NCBI GenBank assembly: GCA_040398525.1
Contig: JBBATY010000012.1
Location: 18,239-82,238 of the forward strand
Direction of reading: 5' to 3'
DNA length: 64,000 nucleotides
Source: VFMC01 sp040398525
Lineage (GTDB): Bacteria; Actinomycetota; Acidimicrobiia; Acidimicrobiales; Ilumatobacteraceae
In this document: positions 1 to 8,728 of the stretch, one piece after another
Layout of the letters: every line of letters starts with the position of its first letter
How positions within the stretch are numbered: the stretch's first letter is position 1
Notes under the pieces: generated by a model
Told to the model about the DNA's origin: nothing
What the model saw: the letters and a program-made list of their open reading frames with translations, nothing else
Databases searched by the model: none
Made by a program: the position numbers and the translations under genes

Positions 1-2
1 TC

Positions 3-158
3 GGCCGATGGGAACTGGTGGTGGGCGCCGTGGGCTTGGTGATGATGGCCGTTCAGAACCCCGACGGGATCGCCGGCGCCGGCCAGCGGCTGCGTCGCCG
101 CCGGCGGCGACCGGCTGCGCAGGAGACCGTCGTGGCCTCCGAGGCCGTTACTGCTTGA
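3..158 (+). CDS. C-terminal end of a probable membrane protein (partial at window edge)
   Basis: An open frame enters from the left edge and ends at a TGA at 156-158. The visible 51 residues hold one hydrophobic stretch (about residues 4-15) followed by a run of five arginines and a polar tail. This is what the last transmembrane helix and cytoplasmic tail of a membrane protein look like under the positive-inside rule. It converges on the oxygenase gene and overlaps its last 11 bases. Nothing is left of a catalytic domain, so I give no function. The frame could also be chance in GC-rich DNA. Confidence 0.4.
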   Translation, partial: GRWELVVGAVGLVMMAVQNPDGIAGAGQRLRRRRRRPAAQETVVASEAVTA

Positions 159-999
159 TGTCCTGGCTGCGCAGTTCGGCGATGCGCTCCTGCAGGAACG
201 AGAACGCGGTGCGACCCTCGGCCAGCATCACGTCGTCGGCCGGATGCAGGAACAGCGGCATCGAGATGCGGCTGCGGGTGGCACTGTCGCCCGTGGGATT
301 GGTGACCCGGTGGGTGGTGCTCGGGTAGTAGCCGCCGCTGGCGAGGTGCAGCATGTCGCCCGAGTTGATGGCGAGGCTGCCGAAGTCGCACGGCACGTCG
401 TGCCACGTGCCGGCGAGGTCGAGCACCTGCAGGCCCGGTTCGTTCGATGCGGGCAGCACGGTGAGCAGGTTGATGTCTTCGTGTGCCGCGGCTCGCACTG
501 CGCCGGGCGCCTCGTCGCCGCGCAGCGGCGGGTAGCGCAGGATGCGCAGCAGCGAGCGCTTCGACCCGGCCATCATCTGGGTGAGCGGCACCGAGAACTG
601 CTCGGCCACCTCGGCAGGAGTGTTGGCCTCGACCCAGCCGAGCAGCGTGTTGGCGATGTCTTTCGAGCGCTCGGCGAACTCGAGCGCTTTGCGGCTCACC
701 TCGGCGGGGTACTGGCCCCACGGGTAGACGTGGAAGAACTCCTTGATGTCTTTCACGGTGTTGCCCTTGGCGGTCTCGGACACATCGGGCCCGAACCAGC
801 CGTCCTGGTCGTCGGGGGTGAACCGGTAGGCATACTTGGCGTCGCTGTCGAAGAACGCGAGCCACTCGTCGTAGATCTCCTGCACCAGCGTTTCCGGCAG
901 GGGATGGTTCACCAGCACGGCGAAGCCGGTCTCGCGCAGCGAACGGGTGAACGCCTCGGGTGCATCGGATGCCTGGTAGTCGACGACGGCAACGTCCAT
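148..999 (-). CDS. Isopenicillin N synthase-like 2-oxoglutarate/Fe(II) oxygenase
   Basis: 283 residues, the usual size of a single-domain non-haem iron oxygenase of the isopenicillin N synthase / gibberellin-oxidase type. The N-terminal third resembles the DIOX_N region. The C-terminal 2OG-FeII domain carries the His-x-Asp iron ligands in an AHEDIN context and a distal His in THRVTNP. An Arg about ten residues later (RISMPLF) fits the co-substrate-binding RxS motif. The expected chemistry is oxidation of a small molecule with O2, Fe(II) and probably 2-oxoglutarate; the substrate cannot be read from the sequence. The ATG at 999 lies six bases after a TAGCCT hexamer with no ribosome binding site, which suggests a leaderless mRNA. 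It is monocistronic, downstream of leuS on the same strand. Confidence 0.85.
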   Translation of the reverse strand: MDVAVVDYQASDAPEAFTRSLRETGFAVLVNHPLPETLVQEIYDEWLAFFDSDAKYAYRFTPDDQDGWFGPDVSETAKGNTVKDIKEFFHVYPWGQYPAEVSRKALEFAERSKDIANTLLGWVEANTPAEVAEQFSVPLTQMMAGSKRSLLRILRYPPLRGDEAPGAVRAAAHEDINLLTVLPASNEPGLQVLDLAGTWHDVPCDFGSLAINSGDMLHLASGGYYPSTTHRVTNPTGDSATRSRISMPLFLHPADDVMLAEGRTAFSFLQERIAELRSQDIKQ

Positions 1000-1005
1000 G
1001 CCCCG

Positions 1006-1011
1006 AGGCTA
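1006..1011 (-). promoter_or_regulatory. -10 element of the oxygenase gene
   Basis: Read on the minus strand this is TAGCCT, six bases before the ATG at 999. It fits a TAnnnT -10 hexamer driving a leaderless transcript. I see no good -35 element. Confidence 0.45.
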
Positions 1012-1056
1012 ACCCCGACGGCCATTGCTCACGTGGAGCACGTGGGCAACGACGGC

Positions 1057-3924
1057 TCAGCCGACGATGTTGACCATGCGGCCGGGCACCACGATGACCT
1101 TCTTGGGTGCGTTGCCGCCGAGCGCGGCCTGCACCTTCGGGTCGGCCAGCGCCGTGGCCTCCATCGTGGCCTGATCGGCATCGGCCGCCACCATGATGCG
1201 CGACCGCACCTTGCCGTTCACCTGCACCGGCACCTCGACGGTGTCGTCGACCAGCAGTGCCGGGTCGGCGACGGGGAAGTCGAGGTAGGTGACGGTGTCG
1301 GTGTGGCCCAGCATCCGCCACAGCTCTTCGGCTAGGTGCGGTGCCAGTGGGGCGAGCATCAGTACCAGCCGGTCGGCGACCTCGCGTGGGCAGCCGCCCA
1401 GCTTGGTGAGGTGGTTGTTCAGCTCGATCAGCTTGGCGATGGCCGTGTTGAAGCGCATCGCGTCCATGTCGGCGCGCACGCCCTCGATCGTGCGGTGCAG
1501 CACCCGGTCGGTGGCGTCGTCGAACGCCGGCAGGTCGCTGCGCAACGTGCCGGTGTCTTCGTCGACGAGGTTGCGCCACACGCGCTGCAGGAACCGGTAC
1601 ATGCCCACCACGTCGCGGGTCTCCCACGGGCGGGAAGCATCGAGCGGGCCCATGGCCATCTCGTACAGGCGCAGCGTGTCGGCGCCGTAGGCCTCGTAGA
1701 TCACATCGGGCGCAACGGCGTTCTTCAGGCTCTTGCCCATCTTGCCCCACTCGCGGGTGACCGGCTGGCCGTCGTAGAGGAACTGGCCGTCGCGCTCTTC
1801 CACACTGAACGCGTCGACGTAGATCTCGCGTTCGTCCTTGAACGCCGCCGCCAGGATGTAGCCCTGGTTGAACAGGCGGTGGTACGGCTCCTTCGACGAC
1901 AGATGGCCCAGGTCGAACAGCACCTTGTGCCAGAAGCGGGCGTACAGCAGGTGCAGCACGGCGTGCTCGACACCGCCGACGTACAGGTCGACACCGCCCG
2001 GATGGCCGTCGCCCTGGGGCCCCATCCAGTACTGCTCGACAGCGGGGTCGACGAAGCGGTCGGTGTTGGTGGGGTCGAGGTAGCGCAGCTCGTACCAGCA
2101 GCTGCCTGCCCACTGCGGCATCACGTTGGTGTCGCGGTGGTAGCGCTTCGGGCCGTCGCCCAGGTCGAGCAGCGGGTGCGCCCAGTCGGCCAGTCGGTCG
2201 AGCGGGCTCTCGGGGTTGCTCATCGCGTCGTCGGGATCGAACGTGCGCGGGCTGAAGCTGTCGGTGGGCGGTAGCTCGAGCGGCAGCATGCTGTCGGGCA
2301 GGGCATGCGCCATGCCGTCGTCGTCGTACACGATGGGGAACGGCTCGCCCCAGTAGCGCTGGCGGCTGAACAGCCAGTCGCGCAGCTTGTAGGTGATGGT
2401 GGCCTCGCCGTGGCCGTTGGCGTCCAGCCAGGCGTTGGTGCGCCGCTTGGCCTCGGCGATGTTGTCGAGGCCGTTCAGATCGAGCGACGCGTTGGCGCTG
2501 TGCACATAGGGCGCATCGCTGGTGAACGCCTCGGGCCAGGCGGCGGTATCGAGCGCGTCGCCCTGCTGCACGGCGATGCCGTGTTGCTCGAACCAGGAGG
2601 CCGGGGGCTGCTGGATAGCGGGGATGGGCAGGCCGAACTGGCGGGCGAACTCGAAGTCGCGCTCGTCGCCGCACGGCACCGCCATGATGGCGCCGGTGCC
2701 ATAGCCCATCAGCACGTAGTCGGCGATCCACACCGGGATCTGCGCGCCGTTGATGGGGTTGGTGGCGTAGCTGCCGGTGAACACGCCGGTCTTGGTCTTG
2801 TCGTCGACCTGGCGGGCCACGTCGCTCTTCGCCTGGGCGACGCGCACGTACGCCTCGACCGCCTCGCGCTGGGACTCAGCGGTGAGCGCCGCTACCAACG
2901 GATGCTCGGGGGCCAGCACCATGAACGACGCGCCGAACAGCGTGTCGGGGCGGGTGGTGAACACGGTGATCGGGCCTGCTGCCGACTCGAAGTGCACCCG
3001 GGCGCCCTCGCTGCGGCCGATCCAGTTGCGCTGCATCGCCTTGATCGAGTCGCTCCAGTCGAGCAGGTCGAGATCGTCGATCAGCCGATCGGCGTAGGCG
3101 GTGATGCGCATCATCCACTGGCGCATGTTGCGCTTGAACACCGGGAAGTTGCCTCGGTCGCTGCGGCCGTCGGCGGTGACCTCCTCGTTGGCCACCACGG
3201 TGCCGAGGCCGGGGCACCAGTTCACCGGTGCTTCGCTGATGTAGGCCAGGCGATGGTCGTCGATGACGGCGGCCTGCTCGACGGCACTGAGCTCGGCCCA
3301 GGCGCGACCGTCGGGGGTCGGGCGGGTGCCGGCGTCGAGCTCGGCGATCAGCTCGGCAATGGGACGGGCCATCGTGCGGTCGGTGTCGTACCAGCTGTTG
3401 AAGATCTGGGTGAAGATCCACTGCGTCCAGCGGTAGTAGCCGGGGTCGGTGGTGTCGATGCTGCGGCGTCGGTCGTGGCTGAGGCCGATGCGGCGCAGCT
3501 GGCGTCGCATGTTGGCCACGTTCTGCGCGGTGGTGACGGCGGGGTGCTGGCCGGTCTGCACGGCGTACTGCTCGGCCGGCAGACCGAACGCGTCGAAGCC
3601 CATCGAGTACAGCACGTTGTAGCCGGTCATCCGCTTGAAGCGGCTGTACACATCGGTGCCGATGTAGCCGAGCGGGTGGCCCACGTGCAGGCCGGAACCG
3701 CTGGGGTAGGGGAACATGTCGAGCACGAACAACTTCTGCTTGCCCTGCAACGCAGTGGGGTCGGCGAGCGGCCCAGCCGGGTTCGGCGTCTCGAAGGTGT
3801 GGTGCTCGTCCCACCAGTCCTGCCAGCGCAGTTCGATCTGCTGGGCGAGCGCGCCGGTGTAGCGGAAGGCCTGCTGATCGCTGTGCTGGGGCTCGGAGGT
3901 GGGCTGCTCGCCGGTCGCATTCAT
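1057..3924 (-). CDS. leuS: Leucyl-tRNA synthetase
   Basis: 955 residues, full length for bacterial LeuRS. This class I synthetase charges tRNA-Leu in the cytoplasm. The HIGH signature is HVGH at residues 80-83 after the typical FPYPSG lead-in. The CP1 editing domain contains the threonine-rich TTRPDTLFG and the GTGAIMAVP and DERDFEFA segments. The KMSKS loop reads KMGKS at residues 728-732, a variant found in actinobacterial LeuRS. The C-terminal anticodon-binding and tRNA-contacting domains are present to the end. The ATG at 3924 follows TAGAAT by nine bases. The gene is divergent from the fatty-acyl-AMP ligase, only 48 bases apart. An ordinary housekeeping gene. Confidence 0.98.
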   Translation of the reverse strand: MNATGEQPTSEPQHSDQQAFRYTGALAQQIELRWQDWWDEHHTFETPNPAGPLADPTALQGKQKLFVLDMFPYPSGSGLHVGHPLGYIGTDVYSRFKRMTGYNVLYSMGFDAFGLPAEQYAVQTGQHPAVTTAQNVANMRRQLRRIGLSHDRRRSIDTTDPGYYRWTQWIFTQIFNSWYDTDRTMARPIAELIAELDAGTRPTPDGRAWAELSAVEQAAVIDDHRLAYISEAPVNWCPGLGTVVANEEVTADGRSDRGNFPVFKRNMRQWMMRITAYADRLIDDLDLLDWSDSIKAMQRNWIGRSEGARVHFESAAGPITVFTTRPDTLFGASFMVLAPEHPLVAALTAESQREAVEAYVRVAQAKSDVARQVDDKTKTGVFTGSYATNPINGAQIPVWIADYVLMGYGTGAIMAVPCGDERDFEFARQFGLPIPAIQQPPASWFEQHGIAVQQGDALDTAAWPEAFTSDAPYVHSANASLDLNGLDNIAEAKRRTNAWLDANGHGEATITYKLRDWLFSRQRYWGEPFPIVYDDDGMAHALPDSMLPLELPPTDSFSPRTFDPDDAMSNPESPLDRLADWAHPLLDLGDGPKRYHRDTNVMPQWAGSCWYELRYLDPTNTDRFVDPAVEQYWMGPQGDGHPGGVDLYVGGVEHAVLHLLYARFWHKVLFDLGHLSSKEPYHRLFNQGYILAAAFKDEREIYVDAFSVEERDGQFLYDGQPVTREWGKMGKSLKNAVAPDVIYEAYGADTLRLYEMAMGPLDASRPWETRDVVGMYRFLQRVWRNLVDEDTGTLRSDLPAFDDATDRVLHRTIEGVRADMDAMRFNTAIAKLIELNNHLTKLGGCPREVADRLVLMLAPLAPHLAEELWRMLGHTDTVTYLDFPVADPALLVDDTVEVPVQVNGKVRSRIMVAADADQATMEATALADPKVQAALGGNAPKKVIVVPGRMVNIVG

Positions 3925-3933
3925 GGTGCATGG

Positions 3934-3939
3934 ATTCTA
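3934..3939 (-). promoter_or_regulatory. -10 element of leuS
   Basis: The minus strand reads TAGAAT here, five of six bases matching TATAAT, ending nine bases before the leuS ATG. This implies a leaderless or near-leaderless leuS mRNA. Confidence 0.5.
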
Positions 3940-3958
3940 CGGACGGGTCGGGCAGCAC

Positions 3959-3964
3959 TACGGT
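3959..3964 (+). promoter_or_regulatory. -10 element of the FAAL gene
   Basis: TACGGT ends eight bases before the ATG at 3973 and faces away from the leuS promoter. No ribosome binding site lies between, so a leaderless start is inferred. Confidence 0.4.
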
Positions 3965-3972
3965 TTCGCCCC

Positions 3973-5688
3973 ATGACAGCGAGTACGTCGCAGGCGACCT
4001 CCATCGTCGAGCGTCTGATCCAGGCCGCCGACCGTCCCACCGGTGTGCGCTTCGTGGGCAACTCGGTGGCGCCGGCCGAAGGTGACGGCTTCGTGCCCTG
4101 GGCGCAGATCCACGACGACGCACGGGTGGTCGGCGCGGCGCTGCAGGCGCGAGGCATCGTGCCCGGCGACCATGTCGCCATCCTCGGCCCAACCAGCCGC
4201 TCGCTGATCACGATCATCCAGGGTTGCTGGCTGGCGGGCTGCGCCAGCATGGTGCTGCCCCTGCCGATGCGCATGGGCTCGCTCGACGAGTTCATCACCA
4301 GCACCCGCACTCGCATCCGCCACGGCGACGCCAAGTTGGTGCTGATCGACGATCTGCTCGCCGACTTCTACGCGCCCGCCCCCGGCGATCCGCCGATCGA
4401 GCCGATGGCGAACGTGCTGCCCGGCGCCGCAGGCCAGGTGAGCGGAGAGCGCCTCGAGCTCCCGCCGAACGACCCGGAGCGGCTGGTCATCCTGCAGTAC
4501 ACAAGTGGCTCCACCAGCGAGCCCAAGGGCGTGATGATCCCCGACCGGGTGCTCACCGCCAACATCGACGCCTGCTGCGAGGCCGCCCAGCTGAGCCTGG
4601 CCGAGGTCATGGTGTCGTGGCTGCCGCTCTACCACGACATGGGCCTGGTCGGTTTCCTGTCGATCCCGATGACCCGCGGCGTGCAGCTCGTCCAGGCCGC
4701 CCCGCAGGACTTCCTCGCCCACCCGGGCAACTGGATGCAGTGGATCAGCGATTGGGGAGGCACCGCCACGGCAGGCCCGAACTTCTCGTGGGTGCTCGCC
4801 ACGCGAGCCCTGCGGCGGGCCAAGGACCTCGATCTGTCGACGCTCACCCTGGCGCTCAGCGGGGCCGAGCCTGTCGACCCCGACGCGGTCGACGCATTCG
4901 TGAAGGCGGCCGAGCCGTTCGGTTTCCGGGCCGGAAGCGTGTTCCCCGCCTTCGGCATGGCCGAGGTGGCCATCGGGGCGGCCTTCCCGGAACGGCACCG
5001 TGGCATGCGCACCGACTCGGTCGACCGAATCGTGCTCGAGCGCGAGCGGATGGCCAAGCCGCTCGACACGGCCGATGCCGACGAGGAGATCCAGGTCCGT
5101 CGCCTGCCTCTGCTCGGTCGAGCCGTACCCGGCCTGGAGATGAAGGTCGTCGATCCGGAGACCTACGACGAGTTGCCCGAGCGCCATGTCGGCGAGCTGC
5201 TGCTGCGCGGCACCTCGGTGACCCCTGGCTACTACAAGCGCCCCGACGCCACCGCTGCGCTGTTCCGCGACGGGTGGCTCTGCACGGGCGACCTCGCCTA
5301 CGTGCTCGACGGCGAGCTCATCCTGTGCGGTCGCATCAAGGACGTCATCATCGTCGGTGGCCGCAATGTGTTCCCCGAGGACATCGAGCGGGCGTGCGGC
5401 GTGCTCGAGGGTGTGCGTGCCGGCAACGTGATCGCCTTCGGCGTCGATGGCTACAAGGGCAAGGAAACCGTCGTGGTGGTCGCCGAGGTGCGTCTGCCCG
5501 ACGACGGCTCGACCTCGCTCGACGATGTGCGCCACGCCGTGCACCACCGCACACTCGAGGTGAGCGGCCTGCCGCCACGCGACGTGATGTTGGTGCGACC
5601 CGGCACCTTGCCGAAGACCTCGAGCGGCAAGCTGCAGCGGGCTCGTTGCCGCGAGCTGTACCTGGGCGAGGAGCTCGAGCTGGTGTAG
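3973..5688 (+). CDS. Fatty-acyl-AMP ligase-like adenylate-forming enzyme (FadD32/FAAL family)
   Basis: 571 residues, within the FAAL size range. Adenylate-forming enzymes activate a carboxylic acid as acyl-AMP. The P-loop reads YTSGSTSEPKG (about residues 175-185). It is followed by SWLPLYHDMGLVG, the version of this motif that distinguishes fatty-acyl-AMP ligases and their FadD relatives from ordinary acyl-CoA synthetases. Later come FGMAEV, the hinge-region GRIKD and the catalytic A10 lysine, K553 in a KTSSGKLQR context. FAALs pass the acyl group to a polyketide synthase or carrier protein, but no such gene is nearby, so the partner is elsewhere or the product is acyl-CoA. The frame stays open far upstream inside leuS antisense DNA; the ATG at 3973 is preferred because of its -10 element and the conserved N-terminus. 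Confidence 0.85.
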   Translation: MTASTSQATSIVERLIQAADRPTGVRFVGNSVAPAEGDGFVPWAQIHDDARVVGAALQARGIVPGDHVAILGPTSRSLITIIQGCWLAGCASMVLPLPMRMGSLDEFITSTRTRIRHGDAKLVLIDDLLADFYAPAPGDPPIEPMANVLPGAAGQVSGERLELPPNDPERLVILQYTSGSTSEPKGVMIPDRVLTANIDACCEAAQLSLAEVMVSWLPLYHDMGLVGFLSIPMTRGVQLVQAAPQDFLAHPGNWMQWISDWGGTATAGPNFSWVLATRALRRAKDLDLSTLTLALSGAEPVDPDAVDAFVKAAEPFGFRAGSVFPAFGMAEVAIGAAFPERHRGMRTDSVDRIVLERERMAKPLDTADADEEIQVRRLPLLGRAVPGLEMKVVDPETYDELPERHVGELLLRGTSVTPGYYKRPDATAALFRDGWLCTGDLAYVLDGELILCGRIKDVIIVGGRNVFPEDIERACGVLEGVRAGNVIAFGVDGYKGKETVVVVAEVRLPDDGSTSLDDVRHAVHHRTLEVSGLPPRDVMLVRPGTLPKTSSGKLQRARCRELYLGEELELV

Positions 5689-5711
5689 CCGCGGCGAGGG
5701 TTCGGCCGTGG

Positions 5712-5717
5712 CAACAT
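5712..5717 (+). promoter_or_regulatory. Possible -10 element deciding the start of the deacetylase gene
   Basis: CAACAT ends seven bases before the ATG at 5725 and overlaps an earlier in-frame ATG at 5716. If it is the -10 element, the earlier ATG is not transcribed and translation begins at 5725. Confidence 0.3.
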
Positions 5718-5724
5718 GTCGGTC

Positions 5725-6768
5725 ATGAAGGTCGTCTACACCCCCGCCCACCTGCAGCACGACCCGCACGTCGAGCTCGAGGCGTCGAGCGCGCACAGCC
5801 CGTTCGAGCACATCGGCCGGGCCGAGAACATCCGCCAGGTGCTCCAGGCCGATCCGGCCTACCGGTTCGTCGACCCGACGGAGTGGGGGACAGCCCCCAT
5901 CGAGGCCGTCCACGATCCGGGGCTGCATCGGTTCTTGACGACTGCCTGGCAGGAATATCAGAACGTGCGCCCGGGCACCCGCGAGGTGGTGCCCGATGTG
6001 TTCTTCCGCGCCGGCCTGCGCAACAAGATGGCGCCGCTCGCCGAGCCGCCGTCGATCCAGGGTCGCCTCGGCTGGTGGTGCTTCGAGATCACCACGCCGC
6101 TCACCGAGGGCACCTACGCCGCGGCGCGCTCCGCCGTCGACACGGCGCTGACCGCCACCCAGGCGGTGCTCGACGGCGACCGGGCCGCATACGGGCTGTG
6201 CCGTCCGCCGGGCCACCACGCCAGCACCTCGCTGTACGGCGGGTACTGCTTCTTCAACAACGCTGCTATCGCAGCGCACCATGTGGCGTCGACGACCGGC
6301 ACCAAGGTGACCGTCCTCGATGTCGACTACCACCATGGCAACGGCACACAGGAGATCTTCTACGACCGCGACGACGTGCAGTACGTGTCGTTGCACGGCG
6401 ACCCCGCCCGCGCCTACCCGTACTCGATCGGGTTCGCCGACGAGACGGGCACCGGCCGCGGGCTCGGCAGCAACCTGAACGTGCCCCTGGCGGCACGCAC
6501 CGACGACGACCGGTACGTGGCGGCACTCGCCTCGGCGTGCGAGCGGATCGCCGCATTCGGCCCGTCGTTGCTGATCGTCTCGCTCGGCCTCGACACCTTC
6601 GTCACCGACCCGATCTGCGATCTGTCGCTCACCGCCGACGGGTTCGAGCGCTGCGGCGCGCTGGTGCGCGAGCTCGGCCTGCCCACCGTGGTGCTGCAGG
6701 AGGGTGGCTACGACGTCGACGCGCTCGGCGAGAACGTCCGCCGCTGGCTCGTCGGCGTCGGCGGCTGA
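5725..6768 (+). CDS. Histone-deacetylase-fold amidohydrolase, acetylpolyamine amidohydrolase-like
   Basis: 347 residues from the ATG at 5725. The arginase/deacetylase fold is clear. The paired active-site histidines are in RPPGHH (H164, H165). The zinc ligands are in LDVDYHHGNG (D201, H203), and a third aspartate belongs to the SLGLDTF segment. A GYCFFNNAA segment precedes the metal site, and GGYDV near the C-terminus supplies the catalytic-pocket glycines. The N-terminus MKVVYTPAH resembles bacterial acetylpolyamine amidohydrolases, which remove acetyl groups from polyamines in the cytoplasm using zinc. Class II HDAC-like activity on other acetylated amines is possible. It lies 36 bases after the FAAL gene on the same strand but appears to have its own promoter. 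Confidence 0.88.
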   Translation: MKVVYTPAHLQHDPHVELEASSAHSPFEHIGRAENIRQVLQADPAYRFVDPTEWGTAPIEAVHDPGLHRFLTTAWQEYQNVRPGTREVVPDVFFRAGLRNKMAPLAEPPSIQGRLGWWCFEITTPLTEGTYAAARSAVDTALTATQAVLDGDRAAYGLCRPPGHHASTSLYGGYCFFNNAAIAAHHVASTTGTKVTVLDVDYHHGNGTQEIFYDRDDVQYVSLHGDPARAYPYSIGFADETGTGRGLGSNLNVPLAARTDDDRYVAALASACERIAAFGPSLLIVSLGLDTFVTDPICDLSLTADGFERCGALVRELGLPTVVLQEGGYDVDALGENVRRWLVGVGG

Positions 6769-6923
6769 CTCATCGCGCGACGACAACGGCGCAGCGACGG
6801 GTGACACGATGCATCCATGCTCGTCACGACCGTGCGCACCCGAGCGGCATCCTCGAAGGTGAGCCTTCTGGCCGGTCGGCGCGAACAGCGCACCGTCGAC
6901 GGGGTGATGGCCGGGAGTCGAGC

Positions 6924-8132
6924 ATGAACCGACGGACAACGTCGGCTCGGCGTCGCCTGGCGCCGATCGTCGGCGCCCTGCTTGCAGCGCTGCTCGCCGG
7001 CTGCGGTTCGCCTTCCGACAACGGGCTCGTGCCGCCGTCGAGCTCGTCGCCAGCCCCGTCGTCGACGTCGGACATCGTCACCGTGACGCTCCGCCCGATG
7101 AGCACCTCGACCACCACGACCACCACGGCGGCCACCACCACCGTGCCGCAGGCCACCACCGTCGCCCCGCCACCGACGGATGCGCCTGCGTCGTCGGTGA
7201 CGCCGCCACCACCCCCGGCGACCGTGCCGTCGGTGTCGTGGCCGCCGTACGAGCCGATGCCCGGTGTCACCGACTTCGCTGCGCTCACCGGGCTCACCGT
7301 CGATCCCGCGACGGCTGGGCGAGCCTCGGTGGCGATCAAGGTCGACAACGCTCGTGCAGCTCGCGGCCAGTGGGGCCTCGACGGCGCCGATGTCGTGTTC
7401 GAGGAGAACGTGGAGGGCCTCACCCGCTTCGTGGCGGTGTTCCATTCGCGCGATCCCGTGGAGGCAGGGCCCGTCCGCAGCGCACGCACGGGCGACCTGC
7501 AGGTGCTCGCGGCGCTCAACCGCCCGGTGCTCGGCTGGAGCGGGGGCAACCCGGGGGTGACCGCCTGGGTGGAGGCCGGCCACGACGCCGGCCTGCTCGT
7601 CAACCTGTCGGCGCTCAAGCACGGTGCCTGCTACCGGCGCGAGTCGAGCCGCAAGGTTCCGCACAACCTGATCGCCAAACTCGAGTGCCTCCGTCGGGTA
7701 GGGGCCGCCGCCGGTCCGGCGCGGCCGATCTGGGCATTCCTTCCCGTCGGCCAGGCGCCGCTCGGCGAACCGACCGACACGATCGACGTGACGATGGACG
7801 GTGTGAAGGTGCGCTGGACCTGGGACCCGTCGATCGGCCGCTACCTCCGCTTCCAGGACGGCAAGCCGCACCTGACCGCCGGTGGCGTGCACGTCAGTGC
7901 CACGAACGTCGTGGTGATGCGGACGGTGCATGTTCCGAGCCAGGTCGATGCCCGCACTCCCGAGGCCCAGACCGTGGGCGAGGGGAGCGTGATCATCTAC
8001 TCGGGCGGGGTCGCAAGGGCGGGCATCTGGCGTCGGGCCACCCAGTACGACCCGTGGAGCTTCGTCACCCAGGGCGGCGACGTGATGGGGCTCGTTCCCG
8101 GCACGACCTTCGTCGAGCTCGCCCGGGCCTGA
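6924..8132 (+). CDS. DUF3048 (YerB-like) lipoprotein
   Basis: 402 residues. The N-terminus has arginines, a hydrophobic core and a lipobox LLAGC with Cys27, so the mature protein should be lipid-anchored outside the membrane. Residues about 28-105 are a low-complexity Ser/Thr/Pro linker, probably a spacer through the envelope. Then comes the DUF3048 pair of domains, recognisable by KVDNARAARGQWGLDGADVV, the GPVRSAR segment and the C-terminal GGVARAGIWRRAT. The molecular function of this family is not established. The ATG at 6924 is the only start that gives a proper signal peptide; the frame is open far upstream only because of GC bias. It converges on the toxin-antitoxin-like pair. Confidence 0.88.
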   Translation: MNRRTTSARRRLAPIVGALLAALLAGCGSPSDNGLVPPSSSSPAPSSTSDIVTVTLRPMSTSTTTTTTAATTTVPQATTVAPPPTDAPASSVTPPPPPATVPSVSWPPYEPMPGVTDFAALTGLTVDPATAGRASVAIKVDNARAARGQWGLDGADVVFEENVEGLTRFVAVFHSRDPVEAGPVRSARTGDLQVLAALNRPVLGWSGGNPGVTAWVEAGHDAGLLVNLSALKHGACYRRESSRKVPHNLIAKLECLRRVGAAAGPARPIWAFLPVGQAPLGEPTDTIDVTMDGVKVRWTWDPSIGRYLRFQDGKPHLTAGGVHVSATNVVVMRTVHVPSQVDARTPEAQTVGEGSVIIYSGGVARAGIWRRATQYDPWSFVTQGGDVMGLVPGTTFVELARA

Positions 8133-8182
8133 TCCCGTCGGCGGGAGGACGAGCGCCAGACCACGAGCGTGCTCCGTCGTCG

Positions 8183-8728
8183 TCAGGTCGAAGGCAGCAT
8201 GGTCCGCAGGCGCTCGACCCGGTGGTCGGTCGCGCCGAGATAGCGGGCAAGCACCCCCAGCACGCGCTCGACGTCGAGCGACCCGGCCGCCAGCATCTCC
8301 TCGAGGTCGACCCAGTCCCTCGAGCGATCGAAGAACGCCTTGAACACGGCGAGGTCGGAGCATCCGAGGAATGCGACCTCGCGACCACCGAAGGGCTCGC
8401 GCCGTGTGCGGAGGGCGGCTTCGCGATGGAAGTCGGTGGTGTCGAGGAACACGTCGACGGGGGTGTTGTCCCACCACAGCCGCACCTGCCCTTCGGTCAT
8501 CGCGCGGGCGAGGTCGCGGTCGTCGCGTCGAACTGGTGTTGGCAGCGCCGCCAGTGCGACGACGGCCTGACCGGTGTCGACGAAGATGTTCACGTCGATG
8601 TCGATCGTGCCGCGCGCTCGTTGGGTGCACCAGGCGAGCGCGAGCGCGCCGCCGAACGCGTGGGGGAGCCCTGCGTCGTCGAGGGCTCCGGCGATCGCCA
8701 CGATCTTGTCGACCAGCGAGGTGGTCAT
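8183..8728 (-). CDS. Nucleotidyltransferase, probable toxin partner of the upstream XRE gene
   Basis: 181 residues. The fold is that of a polymerase-beta-like nucleotidyltransferase: a GG pair (G26, G27) in FGGALALAW, then D43 and D45 in TIDIDVNIF, and a later Asp in PVDVFLDTT as third metal ligand. Proteins of this shape (AbiEii-, MenT- and DUF6036-type) transfer nucleotides to tRNA or proteins and often act as toxins. The ATG overlaps the stop of the preceding XRE gene by four bases (ATGA), so the two should be co-translated from one message. The order regulator-then-enzyme and the palindrome in front of the pair support a toxin-antitoxin module. Whether it is toxic is inference; it could be a housekeeping nucleotidyltransferase. 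Confidence 0.75.
   Translation of the reverse strand: MTTSLVDKIVAIAGALDDAGLPHAFGGALALAWCTQRARGTIDIDVNIFVDTGQAVVALAALPTPVRRDDRDLARAMTEGQVRLWWDNTPVDVFLDTTDFHREAALRTRREPFGGREVAFLGCSDLAVFKAFFDRSRDWVDLEEMLAAGSLDVERVLGVLARYLGATDHRVERLRTMLPST

Noticed and set aside
53..2731. A 892-codon open frame on the minus strand across the oxygenase and leuS genes
   Set aside because: It is a different frame of two confirmed genes, rich in Arg and His as expected from GC-rich codon bias, and has no family motif.
2305..3972. N-terminal extension of the FAAL gene, antisense to leuS
   Set aside because: No stop codons occur only because of base composition; the conserved N-terminus and promoter place the start at 3973.
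3958..6939. A 993-codon minus-strand frame opposite the FAAL and deacetylase genes
   Set aside because: Antisense shadow with low-complexity His/Arg/Gly composition; both plus-strand genes have clear motifs.
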